From: Locusta migratoria
Taxonomy: Eukaryota; Arthropoda; Insecta; Orthoptera; Acrididae
Direction of reading: 5' to 3'
DNA length: 64,000 nucleotides
Assembly (NCBI GenBank): GCA_026315105.1
Contig: CM048748.1
Coordinates: forward strand, 475,381,150 to 475,445,149
The notes below the pieces were generated by a model. The model did not search any database. It worked only from the letters and a program-made list of their open reading frames with translations, and was not told the DNA's origin. A program made the position numbers and the translations under genes. Each line of letters begins with the position of its first letter. The stretch's first letter is position 1. Below are positions 9,857 through 21,240 of this stretch, piece by piece.

Positions 9857-12159
9857 ATGTTACACACATTGTTTAAGAGAAACTCGCTGGACAGATATAC
9901 AGTGCAGAGAAAAGGGAAATTGAATACACTTGATCACACAGATACAAAGAGACTTAAGCATACGGATATGTAAATTATACAACGTCATGAGACTTGTACT
10001 CTGATTTTGACAAGGAATACACTCAACTGTGAAATGAAAGCAACGAGGGAGGCAAGGTATGTATAATTATTTGCGCACACAGGATCGAGTCTATTACTAT
10101 TTTTACAAAATTTGATGATTCACTTTTGCATTGTCTGACTCGACATGTTTGTATGTTATAAAGTTATATTAAGAAAATCTGTATCGTAAGTACGTTGTAA
10201 GTAGAGGAAACCCTGATTATAATAAGAGAATATTGACCCTAGTAGAGATGGAAGAGACAGAAAATAGAATGCTGTTCAAGGCCGCAACAGATGGTGAAGG
10301 TCGCGCGCGCAGTGGCCTGTAAACAAAGCAGGGACAAATGGCACAGGCTAGTGAGGTGTCGACAGCCTAGTCAGCCGAGATCGTAACAAAAATAACAGAC
10401 TCAGATGCACGCTAGTGAATGTGTCTTTTTAAAGTTATGTGATCTACATATTGGACAGCATTAATATGTCATTTGACAAATTATTGGAAAGAATAAATAA
10501 TGAGAAAAATATTTATGATGTCATACTCTATGTAACATAGAACTTTGTGTAACATATAATTTATAAGAAGCATATTAGTAACATGCTGGCCACATTTTAT
10601 CATGTGTAGTGTTTATTTGATTATGGTTATTTATGTTATTTCATATAACACCGTACGAGAGGAACTGCAGGATTTGGAGACAAGAGTTGGCGGTAAGATG
10701 CCGCACGCTACTGATACAGACAGCCGGTGCGCCATTCAATGCCAGCTGATGAGTGAGTCATTCAAAGCAGTGCCTCAGTGTAGTGAATAAAGCGTCCCGC
10801 CTACTCGCTGCTTCTTATTTCAGGTTGGAATGGACTAACGGCAGTGATATTAGGTGTTCCTACTCGTCTTGAATCAGTTTCCCTTCCAAAATCTCTCACT
10901 CGCTGCGTCCCGTGCTGGGTGGTGGTGTCTTAACACGGACCACGAACAAATACTGAGTCCGCCATCACGAGTATGAAACAGAAAAAGGAGAAGTAATATA
11001 ACTAGAGCAACGGGTAACGACTTTAGGAAATGGATGCACCGAGCATGCAGAGCGAGAAGAGATGTCGTTATGGGCAATACACGATCATAAACACATCGTC
11101 GTAGCAGGTGTATGTGCAGACAATGGACAACTTATTAGGTGACTAGGAGGGGGATTTGGCAGTGCAATTTAGGGGCAATCATAGATATAAATTTAGTTTT
11201 AACAGGAAATTTAATAAGAGGTTAAATCTTTAGACTCACACTTTTTAAATACAATTTACATTCATTATACATTGAAATATGCAACCTCCCTTGCTAAGTG
11301 ATGCCCTCCGCACCTTTATATGAGTTGGAGAAGAGTCAAAAGTTCTACAAACACAAAAACCGTTAACACATATTGGGATCTAAAACAAAATCTAGGCTAT
11401 GAATAGGAATTAAAATTGATCAGGTCAGAAACGAGCCTTAGCATTCGCCACGAGGTGTTTATTTCGACCCAAGGTCGACCCATGCGTACATTAACGTGCG
11501 TAACTTTACAATCTCAACAAAGAAGTCGCTTTGATTAATCTAAGACTGGAGCGCAGAGTGTCTGCTCACCGGGCGACCGACGGGAGATAAGAGTGGCCGG
11601 TTTCAAACAGCAACGGCTAGCGGCCGGCTAGGGAACCTGGAGGGGGAAGTTGCCAACCCCTGGGGTACAAGAATTGTGCGGGGGCAACCGCCAATGATCG
11701 TCTCTGACCTGCCCAACGACGATACTGTTAAGTTGGTAAGGGACATGTGTAGGACGGAGCCTCTCTGACAACTACTGGAAGGAATATGAATAAAGGTAAC
11801 CACAACTGTTGACTGACTCTTCCCTTAGCATAAGGTAGGGAGCGAACTGTTCACCCAGGTACACTAAACAATTGATACAATCAACCTTTAAGTTTCCTCC
11901 ACCAAAGGCGGAGGCCAGAGACAAACATGAACTGAAGCACGGTGGCATAACAAGCTGCCAGCACAATAACTGAAGTTCAGTAGTAAACAAATACACTGTT
12001 GTATATCTGCCTCGGCGCCTGCAGCTTCGGCCACCAGCCGAACACTGCTGTCAGGCGGGCTGCGGACCGAGTAGGGGCAGAGCAAGTGCTCCGCTGATAA
12101 ACAGAGACGACGACGCGTCCACCAGACGGCAGCCTGCTAGCCGCTAGGCGACGCAGCGG
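9857..12159. other. Unassigned DNA, 2.3 kb
   Basis: No protein motif, repeat copy or RNA gene recognised on either strand. Open frames are all below 80 codons. Contains moderately GC-rich stretches near 10290-10390 and 11550-12100 without identifiable features. Confidence 0.5.
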
Positions 12160-12800
12160 CCAGGGACCTAATTCCTTCCGCGAGTCACGTGAGGGAAAAT
12201 AGGTCCTAAAGGTATTATGGCGCTGGGGCTATATCGGGCCACGTCGAAAGCCCCGCAGTCAGTTCACTAGGGAGCCAGTCGCCGAGACTCTCCTGCAACA
12301 GCGCGCCGCCGCCGTCTCGCTTTGTTCAGTGGTCGCGTTTATGTCCCGCGGTTATTAACAACACTACCAGCTGTAAACGTCGACCTGCCGCGACAGCGGC
12401 CCCTCTGCTGCTGGGGTGAGTTTCATCATATAAAAAGCATTCTATTAATTTCCATACTGTACCCCTTTAGTCCCTAGTTATTCTACTTCAAATAGCCGTT
12501 ACGTACTTTATAGGTTTACCTCTTTGAAGGGGCACAATGACAGAACACAAATTAAGCTACCTTCACCACAGCTTTAGATAGTTCTGTGGCTCCATCTCCG
12601 CCCAAGTAACTTCTGACTTTTCAAAATTTACTCACCTTAGCCATATCATATTCGCTGCCCGCCAGGCACACAGACTGTAATAGAACATTTGTCTGTTTCC
12701 CGTCTGATGATGCGCTAACAGCCCGAAACGCGTAATTGGAGTAACAATGAATACTGCAACAGAGACTGAGAATTATTTAGAATTATTTAATTATTAATAA
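12160..12800 (+). mobile_element. Possible Penelope-like element pLTR/3' fragment
   Basis: A GC-rich block with a TATA-like 'ggctatatcgg' (near 12226) is followed about 480 bp later (12708-12732) by 'ctgatga', a short GC hairpin and 'gaaacgcg'. This is the arrangement of the hammerhead-like motif that Penelope-like elements carry in their pLTRs, and it parallels the two securer Penelope-like elements in this window. No GIY-YIG or RT sequence is visible here. Tentative. Confidence 0.3.
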
Positions 12801-14569
12801 ACTTGTTTTTTTCCACGTGTAATTCTGTTGCTCACTGACACAACATAGACAATAGTTAAAAGCGTGCGCAATTGACCCGTTTCAACCCGTTTGACCCGTT
12901 TAGGTGCTCTGAAAATTGCAAAGTGAAGTTCAAAGACACAAATATATATATATAGAGTTTTAGGTAAAGGTTGTGATAAGGACGACAGTGTGTCGAAAAC
13001 AAAAGCCTGTCAAAGTGACAGTAAGTCTTATATTCAAATTGTAGCAGACTTTTATAACAACATGAACTGGTTGAAGTGGAAACCCCAACCTTTACATTTT
13101 TCTCAGTAAAATATTACAAAATTTATATCATATAACATCATTAGTTATTGCTTAAAAAGTGAACTAGACAAAAGTTAGATCAGACAATTTTGCTTGCTGT
13201 ATGAAGAGGCAGTGCGCTTAAGATTTTATGTATCTGATGTATAACTATTTTCTTGTGATTTGATTTATCTTTCATTGTATTAGGGAGTTTATGTACAGGT
13301 ATTCTGCAAGTTTGATGCACATTTATTAACGGAACACTGATTTTTGAAAATCTTTTAATTGGTACTTCTGATATTGGGAGAACTCATTTCAAATTGTGAG
13401 TTTATTTTGAAAACATTCCAATCTTGAATTTTTTCATGTGGTAGGGGATGTGTGACAAGTCTGATTGTATATCTTTATTGGTTTAATAGTATTCAGAGTA
13501 TTTCTATCTTAGTTTCCACTTCTAAACTTTATATAAGCCAAGTAGCCGGCTAGCAGTAGGCAAATTAGCGTGATGTAATCGATGGAAGGGGTGGGAAAAG
13601 CATAACAGGTGGCACATATCATGTATGGACGGTGAGAGAGCACGGCAGTGTAGCACAGGCGTGATGTGATTGGCTGCCGCCTCCCCTCACGGTGCTAACA
13701 TTCCTGCATTTCATTTATTAAAACTGAAGGAGGTAAACATTAGATAATAGCGTAATGTCAATGAAACACTTTTCTGTTAATACGCTTTCATTTGAACCCA
13801 TTTGGTACCTTGTTCATTGTAATTTATATAAACAAAATACTAGCGACTAATCTAGATGGTTCGTTTGAACCAGAAAAGAGAGTGGCAGCTACTAGTAGCC
13901 ACGCCTGGCCGAGCACAGTCCAGTGCCGATCTCCAACAGTTGACGTGTACCAGCGTGTCTCGTCACGGAGCATTACTAAACTGGTACATTAATTATCATG
14001 ACACTGTTATTTATTGTGAAGTACCAGTTAGATTTGTGTATTTCGCTGAGTGTATGTAAACGTTGTTAGAATAAATTTAAAATCCACTGACATCACATGT
14101 CTTACATAGAATATCGTAATTAGAGCCCTTAAATCATTTTCACAGCACTTTAGCTTCAGACATCAAGATTCTGCGACCTGTGTGCTGAAAGTTCGTGGGA
14201 TATGATCTACTTCGAGATCTAAGGTCACTAACAGAGAAAAGAACTTTGTTTCATCAATCTGAAGAATTCGTGGAACTTACGGCCTCTCATGCAATATGCG
14301 TTACCTAGTGCAAATAGGGCCGTAAGTGCATACATCCCTAGCAATAAGGGTGAGGGTAAAGCAGGGGAAATTTATAAGAGGGTGGAAGACTGTACTGAGA
14401 GACTGTTAGCAACTTTCCAACTAGACAGTTTTAACATCGTATATCAAGACCTGCTCTCGGCCGATGACTATTTTCTCCCCTCTTGATGAACTCTTTTATT
14501 TCATTAGAAGAGTCATTTCACATAAATTTGTACCAGGCATGTTGTAAACAGTCGTGTTAAGTACAGGTA
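12801..14569. other. Unassigned AT-rich DNA, 1.8 kb
   Basis: No recognisable coding domain, repeat or RNA gene. Includes an (AT)n-like 'atatatatata' near 12943-12955. A short frame at 14289-14486 has no motif I recognise. Confidence 0.5.
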
Positions 14570-14762
14570 CAGTGGCGTAACTAGGACTTGGCTTTGGGGG
14601 GGAGGGATAGATCTGCTTGACGAGCAAAATTTTAGTCAGTTTCCAGACAGACTACCTTCTACTACTCCCGATGAAGAAACTAATTCACTCGCATCCAATG
14701 AAAGATTATGGTAATACACCCCAAGTTTTCAATCTTTACCTTTACTGGATTGCTGTTATACG

Positions 14763-14806
<44 letters not shown>

Positions 14807-14864
14807 GGGGGTTCTGGGGGGGGGCGTCTATCCCCCTCATCCCCCCCCCATAGTTACGCCACTG
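14570..14864. mobile_element. hAT-type MITE, 295 bp
   Basis: Terminal inverted repeats CAGTGGCGTAACTA (14570) and the reverse complement TAGTTACGCCACTG (ending 14864), flanked by a perfect 8-bp TSD 'tacaggta' (14562-14569 and 14865-14872). An 8-bp TSD with CAGNG-type ends is diagnostic of the hAT superfamily. The interior is nearly all low complexity: a T run of about 40 followed by G-rich and C-rich runs, and no transposase. It would depend on a transposase supplied in trans. Confidence 0.93.
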
Positions 14865-14872
14865 TACAGGTA

Positions 14873-16002
14873 CATGTCTGCTGTAATTGTACTGTGTGAA
14901 GTACGGCTATAAATAAAATCATTGGCACTTTTTTTTGTAATGTTGGCTCAGGACTGAGTAATAGAACCTTTACACTGGTAACTAATAACTTTTGTAAAAC
15001 AAAAACAAAAAACAAAAACAAACAAAAAAATTCTTTTCGACTGTCGGTGGGGCAGAGGTGGGGTCGGGGGCGGTGGCTTACGGTGGCAGCTGCCCGTAAG
15101 TTGCTGTTAATTTGATAAGCAAATTTAATTTGGAATGTTCTAATTGTTAATGGATATACGTAGGATGTCACAATTTGTTTTATATTGAAATTAGGAATAA
15201 AAAATCGTAGGGAGTGGTTTCGGGCAGGACTGAACGCAGGCGGTGGCGGCAGTGGCCCAGTGCACACTTGTGCAGGCGGTCACGCTGATTACGAGAGTCA
15301 GTTGTTCGAGTGTTGGCTGCGGAGGTGAACGGACGCGTACATGTTCCCAGCTTACGCACCTGCAGTAGCGTAGCTCGGGGGGTGCGGGGGGTGCGGTCCG
15401 CACCGGGTATCAGCTCCAAGGGGGTGACAAAACTTGCCAGACGTTTTTCTTTTTTTTTCTCTTTTTTTTTTCTCTTTTCCACGCTAATGTACCATTGTTA
15501 ATGGTCTGAACCGACGGGGCTGTTGCCATTCCTTGTCTATTATCGTGAGTGACCGAACGCCAGAGTTTTCTTCCGCAATATTCAGATGATCGAATGAAAT
15601 ATTTATTCATTTGCACGTAAGTAAATGGGATTATTTATGAATTTTTTTAATACAACTTTTTCTTCCTATAGCTGTAAGAAAGATAAGCCAAATTTCTGAT
15701 TTTTTTTCCTTTTTTAATGATTTTTTGAGAATCAGATGTTTCTCCCAGCCTTAAAAGTGATTACGATACTTATTCAGATGTTGCTGCCACTTTTATAGTA
15801 TAAACGGTCACTGTGTTCCTTTTTCGTGATTTGAACGTCAAGATAAACGGCCATTTAGCCAAACCAGCCGTATTAATTATATATCACGAATTTACTTAGC
15901 GCTAGGGTGTTCAAGTGGTCAAACGTGCATGAATTAGTCTAGCATAAAACCAGAACTGTTTTCCGCCGTGGCTATCAATGTGGTACGTTATAATGTACAG
16001 TG
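14873..16002. other. Unassigned DNA, with a possible second hAT-like end near 15363
   Basis: At 15363-15425 the sequence 'cagtagcgtagctcgggg' and the near-palindrome 'ggtgcggtccgcacc' resemble hAT-type MITE ends, but I find no matching inverted end, so no element is called. Otherwise A/T-rich homopolymer tracts and no gene. Confidence 0.4.
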
Positions 16003-16297
16003 CAGAGCTTTCCGAGCTGTATGTCACGACACCCAGGGGTGTCGCGTAGTGCCACTAAGGGTGTCGCAACAACAGCAAATTCTTAACATAAAATAAGACA
16101 GAAAATTGTGCAAAAAATACTAAACATCCTTCAGTTCGGTCAGTGTGCACTTTAAGCACAAGTGAATCATGAAAATAAATATTCCTTCAAAGTATCATTT
16201 ATATAGATAAATCTTTCTAATTAAAATCAATGTGTTTCTTGTAAAACTTTATATATTCGAAATGGTGTCGCGACTAGGAAGAGTTTGGAAGGCTCTG
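16003..16297. mobile_element. hAT-type MITE, second family
   Basis: Imperfect terminal inverted repeats CAGAGC(C)TTCC(G/A)A(G/A)CT at 16003 and, inverted, ending at 16297. Flanks are 'gtacagtg' (15995-16002) and 'gtatagtg' (16298-16305): an 8-bp TSD with one mismatch. The inner ends carry 'ggtgtcgcg'-like motifs on both sides. No coding sequence. Older than the MITE at 14570, judged by its diverged ends. Confidence 0.8.
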
Positions 16298-16391
16298 GTA
16301 TAGTGTGTAAGGACAATCGTATAAAATTACAAAAAAGAAAAAACTATATGGATTTATTATTTGATGCTATTGTGACGTCAAATTGAACAAA

Positions 16392-16590
16392 ATGTTCAAA
16401 TCTTTGTATAGCTTATGGGACTTAACTACAGGGTCATCAGTCCCTAAACTTACAAACTACTTACGAACTAGCTTATCCTAAGGACGGCACAAATATCCAT
16501 GCCCGAGGGGAGCATTCGAACCCCCGACCGTAGTGGCCGTGCAGACCGTGACTGGCGCGCCGCAGACCGCTCAGCCTCTGCGGCCGGCTA
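16392..16590 (-). mobile_element. SINE family B, copy 1
   Basis: About 200 bp on the minus strand with a tRNA-like head ('ggtctgcacggccactacgg' then B box 'gggttcgaat') and the family tail 'tatacaaagatttgaacatt'. Flanked by 'gaacaaa' at 16385-16391 and 16591-16597, a 7-bp TSD. Head sequence differs from SINE family A but the body and tail ('agtccctaaacttacaaact' as read on plus) are shared. Confidence 0.85.
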
Positions 16591-16744
16591 GAACAAATCT
16601 CCTTACTGTTTGCTGTTCATGAATATCTGACCTCCGTAAAAAATGTCTAAAAGCATTTCATCCTATACAACAACAGACAACTGATTACTAACTTATTGCA
16701 TTTGAGGAAGATTTCTCTTTTAAGCAATATTTGACTAAAAATCT

Positions 16745-17209
16745 TGTGGTGTCGCACAAGTACAAAGTGCGCGCCACCTGCTTTCGCCGCGCGCCGCCAT
16801 GCACGCACGGCGCGGCGTTCTCACGACGACAGCCACGAGCGCCCTCTGCTGCAACCCCGCTCGTGGCCACCACGGAAAGACATCGAGCACTTCAGACTGA
16901 GATAGCAACCAGTTAGGACCTTCGTAATCAGATAGGCACCAGTGAAGACTTTGCTATCGTACAGGCACTAGGCAGGCCTCTAACAACTATGTATCAACAT
17001 TCTGCAGTACTATGTAAAAGTTAAGTATTGTTACATTCTGTGCAATATATATCTCTTTCTAATTTACTCTAGTGTTTATAGTTTCTGGCTGCTCCCCTCC
17101 GTACCTGCACCAGCGTGCTATCTATATTCCTGTGTCGGTCTCATTCCACTCGGCCACCGACACCTACGACGAGGCTGGGACACAAAAGCGGCGACGAAGT
17201 TGGGACACA
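16745..17209 (+). repeat. Solo Gypsy LTR
   Basis: 465 bp, TGTGGTG...GGGACACA, the same length and ends as the LTR at 3448-3912, and visibly very similar throughout. Flanked by 'aaaaatct' at 16737-16744 and 17210-17217; part of the 8-bp match may be chance in an A-run, since Gypsy TSDs are usually 4-6 bp. No internal element sequence adjoins it, so it is a solo LTR left by LTR-LTR recombination. Confidence 0.93.
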
Positions 17210-17279
17210 AAAAATCTAAAGACAACTAAGAAGTGTTTCCTATAAATCAATATGGAGATATCTATTTCCTTGAGGACGA

Positions 17280-17925
17280 AGCCTTTCGATTTGCGAAGGA
17301 CACTTGAGACGAGATGGGTATTCCTGTCGAAAAAATAAGAAATATTATGAAGAAGAAAATGATGCCTGGGGAAAAGGCTGCAGACGAGACGCTGAATTTG
17401 CACCAGGAACTGAGAAGGTCAATGTTAGAGTGCATCGGCAGTTCCAACAAGAAACTGATACACGTTACAGAAACATGGAGTGTATATCAGAACATTTTGC
17501 TGTTTTAGAGCCCAGAAATCCGATTCAGAAAAGGAACTTCCCATGATTGTAAAATGTTTAATTGACAATTACGATGAGATTTCTGAAGGTATCCTTGCAG
17601 AAATTCTACGGCTGCTAATATTTCTGCAGTCTGCTAATATCCCAAAAGAAGAATATCTTGGATGGACATCTTTAAGAGTTTTACAGTTTGTTGTTGAATA
17701 TGAAATTTCTGAATCTGTTCCGAACCTCATTTTTGCATTAAGATTTTTCTTAACTTTGTGTGTGAGAGAAGTTTCTCAAAGCTGAGACTCATTAAGAATT
17801 CCGTAGCTCTATAATGAGCCAAGAAATTTTGTCAACTGAAAATAGTGTGGCTAAAGCTACCAACTTCGACCATGCAATTTCTAAATTTTCTACAGAAAAA
17901 GTTAGACGGGTGAGATTGTAAACTG
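17280..17925 (+). pseudogene. hAT transposase C-terminal part (ZMYM1-like), decayed
   Basis: Overlapping frames 17304-17546, 17314-17508 and 17480-17785 give 'HQELRRSMLECIGSSNKKL', 'ISEHFAVLEPRNP', 'CLIDNYDEISEGILAEILRL' and 'SVPNLIFALRFFLTLCV', followed in shifted frames by the 'FSKLRLIKN' and 'MSQEIL' segments. This is the order of the hATC dimerisation region in zinc-finger-MYM-type-1-like hAT transposases. Stops and shifts are frequent. The N-terminal zinc finger and catalytic core are not visible, so this is a 5'-truncated relic, not linked by its ends to either MITE nearby. Confidence 0.75.
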
Positions 17926-18374
17926 CATGTGAACGTCACCAGTCATTAAGACAGTCTTCAGCTATTTGTTCTGCTTGATTAATAATCGATTAAACTATGT
18001 TATTTATAAAAACAGTATAAAAACAGTACAGTTGACAGTAAGTTTACATTCACAAACACATTCGACATATTACAGATAAATGCACGGTCTTGATTAACGC
18101 CCTTTCAAGATCAGCTGGACTCAACTGGGGTTTACGGCCTTCAGCACTGCAAACTGTTTATAAAGGAGCAATACTGCCAATATTATCGTACAGCTCGCTA
18201 TTGTGGATAGACACACTGGAGCGACAATACATCTGTACCAAAATTAATAGAGTCCAATGGTTAATCAATTTAAATATGGTCAAAGCTTACAGAACGAAAT
18301 CCAGTGAAGCACTCTGTGTTTTATCAGGTCTCGTGCTCATAACTTTCAATATACAGTAAATAGCCAAATATTAA

Positions 18375-18943
18375 ATGGTCAAAACCAAAGACACCGAACA
18401 GACATTCGACATCGTTCTAGAGTACAGAAGCTGGGAACACCCGGCAGTCTTTACAGGGATAACTGAGAAGGACGCAAGTAAAAGCTACGCTGTTGAAGTA
18501 TACACAAATGGAAGCAAGACAGAAGACAGAGTGGGTTCGGGGATAGCAATATTTGTTACTAAGAAGCTTATTTACCAGATACAGCTAAAACTGTCTAATG
18601 AATGCTCAAATAATCAAGCGGAACAATTTGCCATTCTCAATGCTCTTGAGTTCATAAATAATCTCTTGAATATTGATACAACTTCAGTAATTCACACTGA
18701 CAGCCGGAATACTTGGACTCTTTCCGAAATCCGAAGAACCACAACTTCTTGATTGAAGAAATAAGATGCAAAATCAGAAGGTTGCAGACACACAACTGGC
18801 TGCTGCATTTCGAATGGGTTAAGGCACATCGAGGGATATGGGGAAATGAACTAGCTGACAACCTTGCCAAAAGAGCAGCTCAATCACGACAATCAATACG
18901 CTACAACAAAATACCTACAAGTGCCGTAAAGAAGAAACTTTGA
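18375..18943 (+). pseudogene. LINE RNase H domain, catalytic Asp lost and frame broken
   Basis: Frame 18375-18752 has 'EVYTNGSKTEDRVGSGIAIF', where the first catalytic residue of the usual TDGS motif is Asn, then 'NNQAEQFAILNALEF' (catalytic Glu) and 'VIHTDSR' (catalytic Asp). After a frame change near 18720 the frame 18713-18943 adds 'WVKAHRGIWGNELADNLAKR', the final RNase H motif. RNase H would degrade template RNA during element copying. The Asp-to-Asn change and frameshift make this copy inactive. Confidence 0.82.
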
Positions 18944-18991
18944 GAATAGGGGAGCACTAAACCGTATTTTCCTATAATCCGACAACGTTTT

Positions 18992-19285
18992 ATGATTAAA
19001 CTCCCAGTATCTCCAAATTTTACAGCTATGTCAACAGGTCATGGGAAACTGACAGCCTACTATCAGCAGTTCAAAATAATTGTAGGTGGAACGTGCATAT
19101 GTAACAGAGCTGTTGACCACGTGACTTTTGACTGCTGCAATTTATTGAAGGAGGGGGACCATCTCAGGAACAAAATAGTTGCCAAAGGAGGAGGATGGCC
19201 CATCAATAAATATGATTTGGTACATAAATTCAGTACAGACTCTTATAATTTTTGTAATTCAATAACATTTTCTGATGTTTAAAAT
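18992..19285 (+). pseudogene. LINE C-terminal zinc-binding-type region
   Basis: A 96-codon frame containing 'TGHGKLTAYYQQFKII' followed by 'CICNRAVDHVTFDCCNL', the H-G and CxC...HxxxxC pattern that follows RNase H in R1/I-like LINE ORF2 proteins. It is out of phase with the RNase H frames. Role in the family: presumed nucleic-acid binding. Confidence 0.7.
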
Positions 19286-19432
19286 TGTTAGTTTCTGTGT
19301 AAACCCTGCCAACTTACGAACTGTATTTGTGTTTGCAAAAATACCTGGTGTAACCGCCCAAATATAACCATCAAACATGTAATTTTACAATGTAATGAGG
19401 CATGTCAAATAATAAATAAAAAATAAAAGGAC

Positions 19433-20294
19433 GTGAGTTGTTATTTGTCATTTGTCCTTAAGAGCATCATTGTCTTACTTACCTTCCGGTACGTGTGTTA
19501 CTGTTCGAGTGCAGATGGATTGGGGCAAGTAACGGTACATCAGCAGTCGGGTAAGTGGCCGAGGGCAGAGGTGATTGGCGGCCGGCATGTCGAGAACGGC
19601 AGGTGGTGGGAGTGACGTGTGCCGAGGTAGTGTAACGGTACCCTGCGCCCGTATGCCCATTGCTACACTACTAGCACTTCTGCACTCTGGTGGGGATAAA
19701 TCTGCAGGGCATCAGGCGATTCCAGTAGGCAGCAGTGCTCATGCGACTGTCAACGTGGTCACGTGTGGAGTTGTTCTGTACTCTTGGAGCTCGCCATAGC
19801 TTGTGACGATACTGCTGACCCCCTCATCTCAATGTTATCGTACGATACCGTCTGCCTGGTCCTCTCATCTCAATGTCATCCTACGATACCGTCTGCGTCG
19901 GATCCGGAATCGTGTGGTTCAATAGTGATAAAAGTTGCGTGTGAAGTTAGTTAAAAACGATATAGCCAGTCTAGGAATCAGTTTAGGACAGTGTCTCGGT
20001 GATACTGTGATTAAAACAAGTGATCGATTTCATTAATTAAGAGATTTGTATAACATGTTTCCAGACAGTTCTATAAATAATACTTTTGTTATTGTTCATT
20101 ATTTCAAATAAATAGACAGACGAAGGGTAAAAACTTTTGTAAAACATAAAGAAAGGAAAATAAATAGCATTGTATATATGTTAGGCTCATAAAGAAGTTG
20201 TGTTGACCAGCTAATTATGTTATTTCGACTATTACATTAATTATTAACATTGTTATTCTTTGTGTGATTACGTAGAGTTTCCCGGCGTATAAAT
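19433..20294. other. Unassigned DNA, 0.86 kb
   Basis: No motif or repeat copy recognised, apart from a locally duplicated 'ctcatctcaatg' motif at 19822-19872 ('atctcaatgttatcgtacga' versus 'atctcaatgtcatcctacga'). Confidence 0.5.
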
Positions 20295-20552
20295 TGTTGA
20301 TATTCATGTCGGGTTTCCAGCCGGATCATCGAGTCATCTTGACACAATATTTCAACGGACCACCTGGCCGCCATCTTCAGGTGCTGAGTCTCGTAGGAAA
20401 CTGAAGTCTTGCCGTGCCCGGCGGCCTTATATACGCCGCGAAGTACTAACGGCGCGTGCGCCAGGGAGTCGTGGCTGCGTCCTCTGCCGCAAGCAGCCGG
20501 TGCAGCGCCTCAGTGGAGAAAACTGGCAGGAACGATGTATCGCTTACATGCG

Positions 20553-20975
20553 CTAGTTGTCACAGGTGGAGAAAAGAGCACGCTGTTTTTTAAAATTAGA
20601 CAAAACTGGATTCCACATGTTGCTAAGAGGGAACCCCTTGTGTCTATTTATTAAATTGTCCGCCAACCTAATCTCAATAGATTCCTTTAAAACGCATTCC
20701 CAGTAGCGAGACGCAGAAGCAAGTACACGTGTTTCGTCATACTTCATTCTGTGTCCTTCGGTTAAACAATGCTCCGCTACTGCAGACCTGTCAGGTTGTA
20801 ACAAACGTGTATGTCTGTGGTGCTCGGTGCATCGATCATTGACGGTGCGAATCGTTTGTCCTATATATGCTTTCCCACAGTGGCAAGGAATCTTATAAAC
20901 ACCAGGTTTTCTCAGCCCCAAATCGTCTTTAACTGAGCCAAGAAGAGCCCTAGTCCTAGCAGGTGGTCGAAACAC
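20553..20975 (-). pseudogene. Penelope-like element GIY-YIG endonuclease, C-terminal part
   Basis: 140-codon frame. The core reads 'PGVYKIPCHCGKAYIGQTIR', with the GVY...YIG pair of the GIY-YIG fold, followed by 'RCTEHHRHTR', 'AVAEHCLTEGH' and a conserved tail 'LIRL'-type region. In Penelope-like elements this domain lies after the RT and cleaves target DNA. The RT is absent here, so the copy is 5' truncated just upstream (about 20990, next to an A/T run). The domain itself is not obviously broken within the visible part. Confidence 0.85.
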
Positions 20976-21045
20976 ACTTTTTATATTAAACTTTTTTTTT
21001 TAAAGGTCTGCAGTAGCGGAGCATTGTTTAACCGAAGGACACAGA

Positions 21046-21240
21046 ATGAAGTATGACGAAACACATGTACTTGCTTCTGCGTCTCGCTACTGGGAATGCG
21101 TTTTAAAGGAATCTATTGAGATTAGGTTAGCGGACAATATAATAAATAGAGACAAGGGGTTCTCTCTTAGCAACACGTGGAATCCAGTTTTATCTAATTT
21201 TAAAAAACAGCGTGCTCTTTTCTCCACCTGTGACAACTAG
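21046..21240 (+). pseudogene. Inverted duplicate of the GIY-YIG C-terminus
   Basis: 64 codons on the plus strand, from 'MKYDETHVLASASRYWECV' to the terminal 'RALFSTCDN' and stop. It matches the last 64 residues of the minus-strand copy with only a few differences (for example T for R and I for L). It lacks the catalytic GIY-YIG core and cannot be functional. Confidence 0.85.

Larger units (their letters stand above)
18060..19432 (+). mobile_element. R1/LOA-like LINE, 3' fragment with RNase H
   Basis: Begins in the post-RT region (18090-18359: 'GLNWGLRPSALQTVYKGAI', 'ILSYSSLLW'), continues into RNase H (18375-18943) and a C-terminal domain (18992-19282) and ends with an A-rich tail 'aataataaataaaaaataaa' (about 19409-19428). 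It is 5' truncated and carries stops. An RNase H domain after the RT is typical of the I, R1 and LOA clades; the exact clade is uncertain. Confidence 0.8.

Noticed and set aside
12161..12430. 5' exon of a host gene (GC-rich block ending in 'gggtgagtt', donor-like)
   Set aside because: No open frame or initiator, and the downstream 'ctgatga...gaaac' motif points to a Penelope-like pLTR. Kept only as a tentative element.
14617..14899. Poly-Phe ORFs
   Set aside because: Translation of the T-run in the 14570-14864 MITE.
15363..15425. Third hAT MITE starting 'cagtagcgtagctc'
   Set aside because: No inverted partner end and no TSD found downstream.
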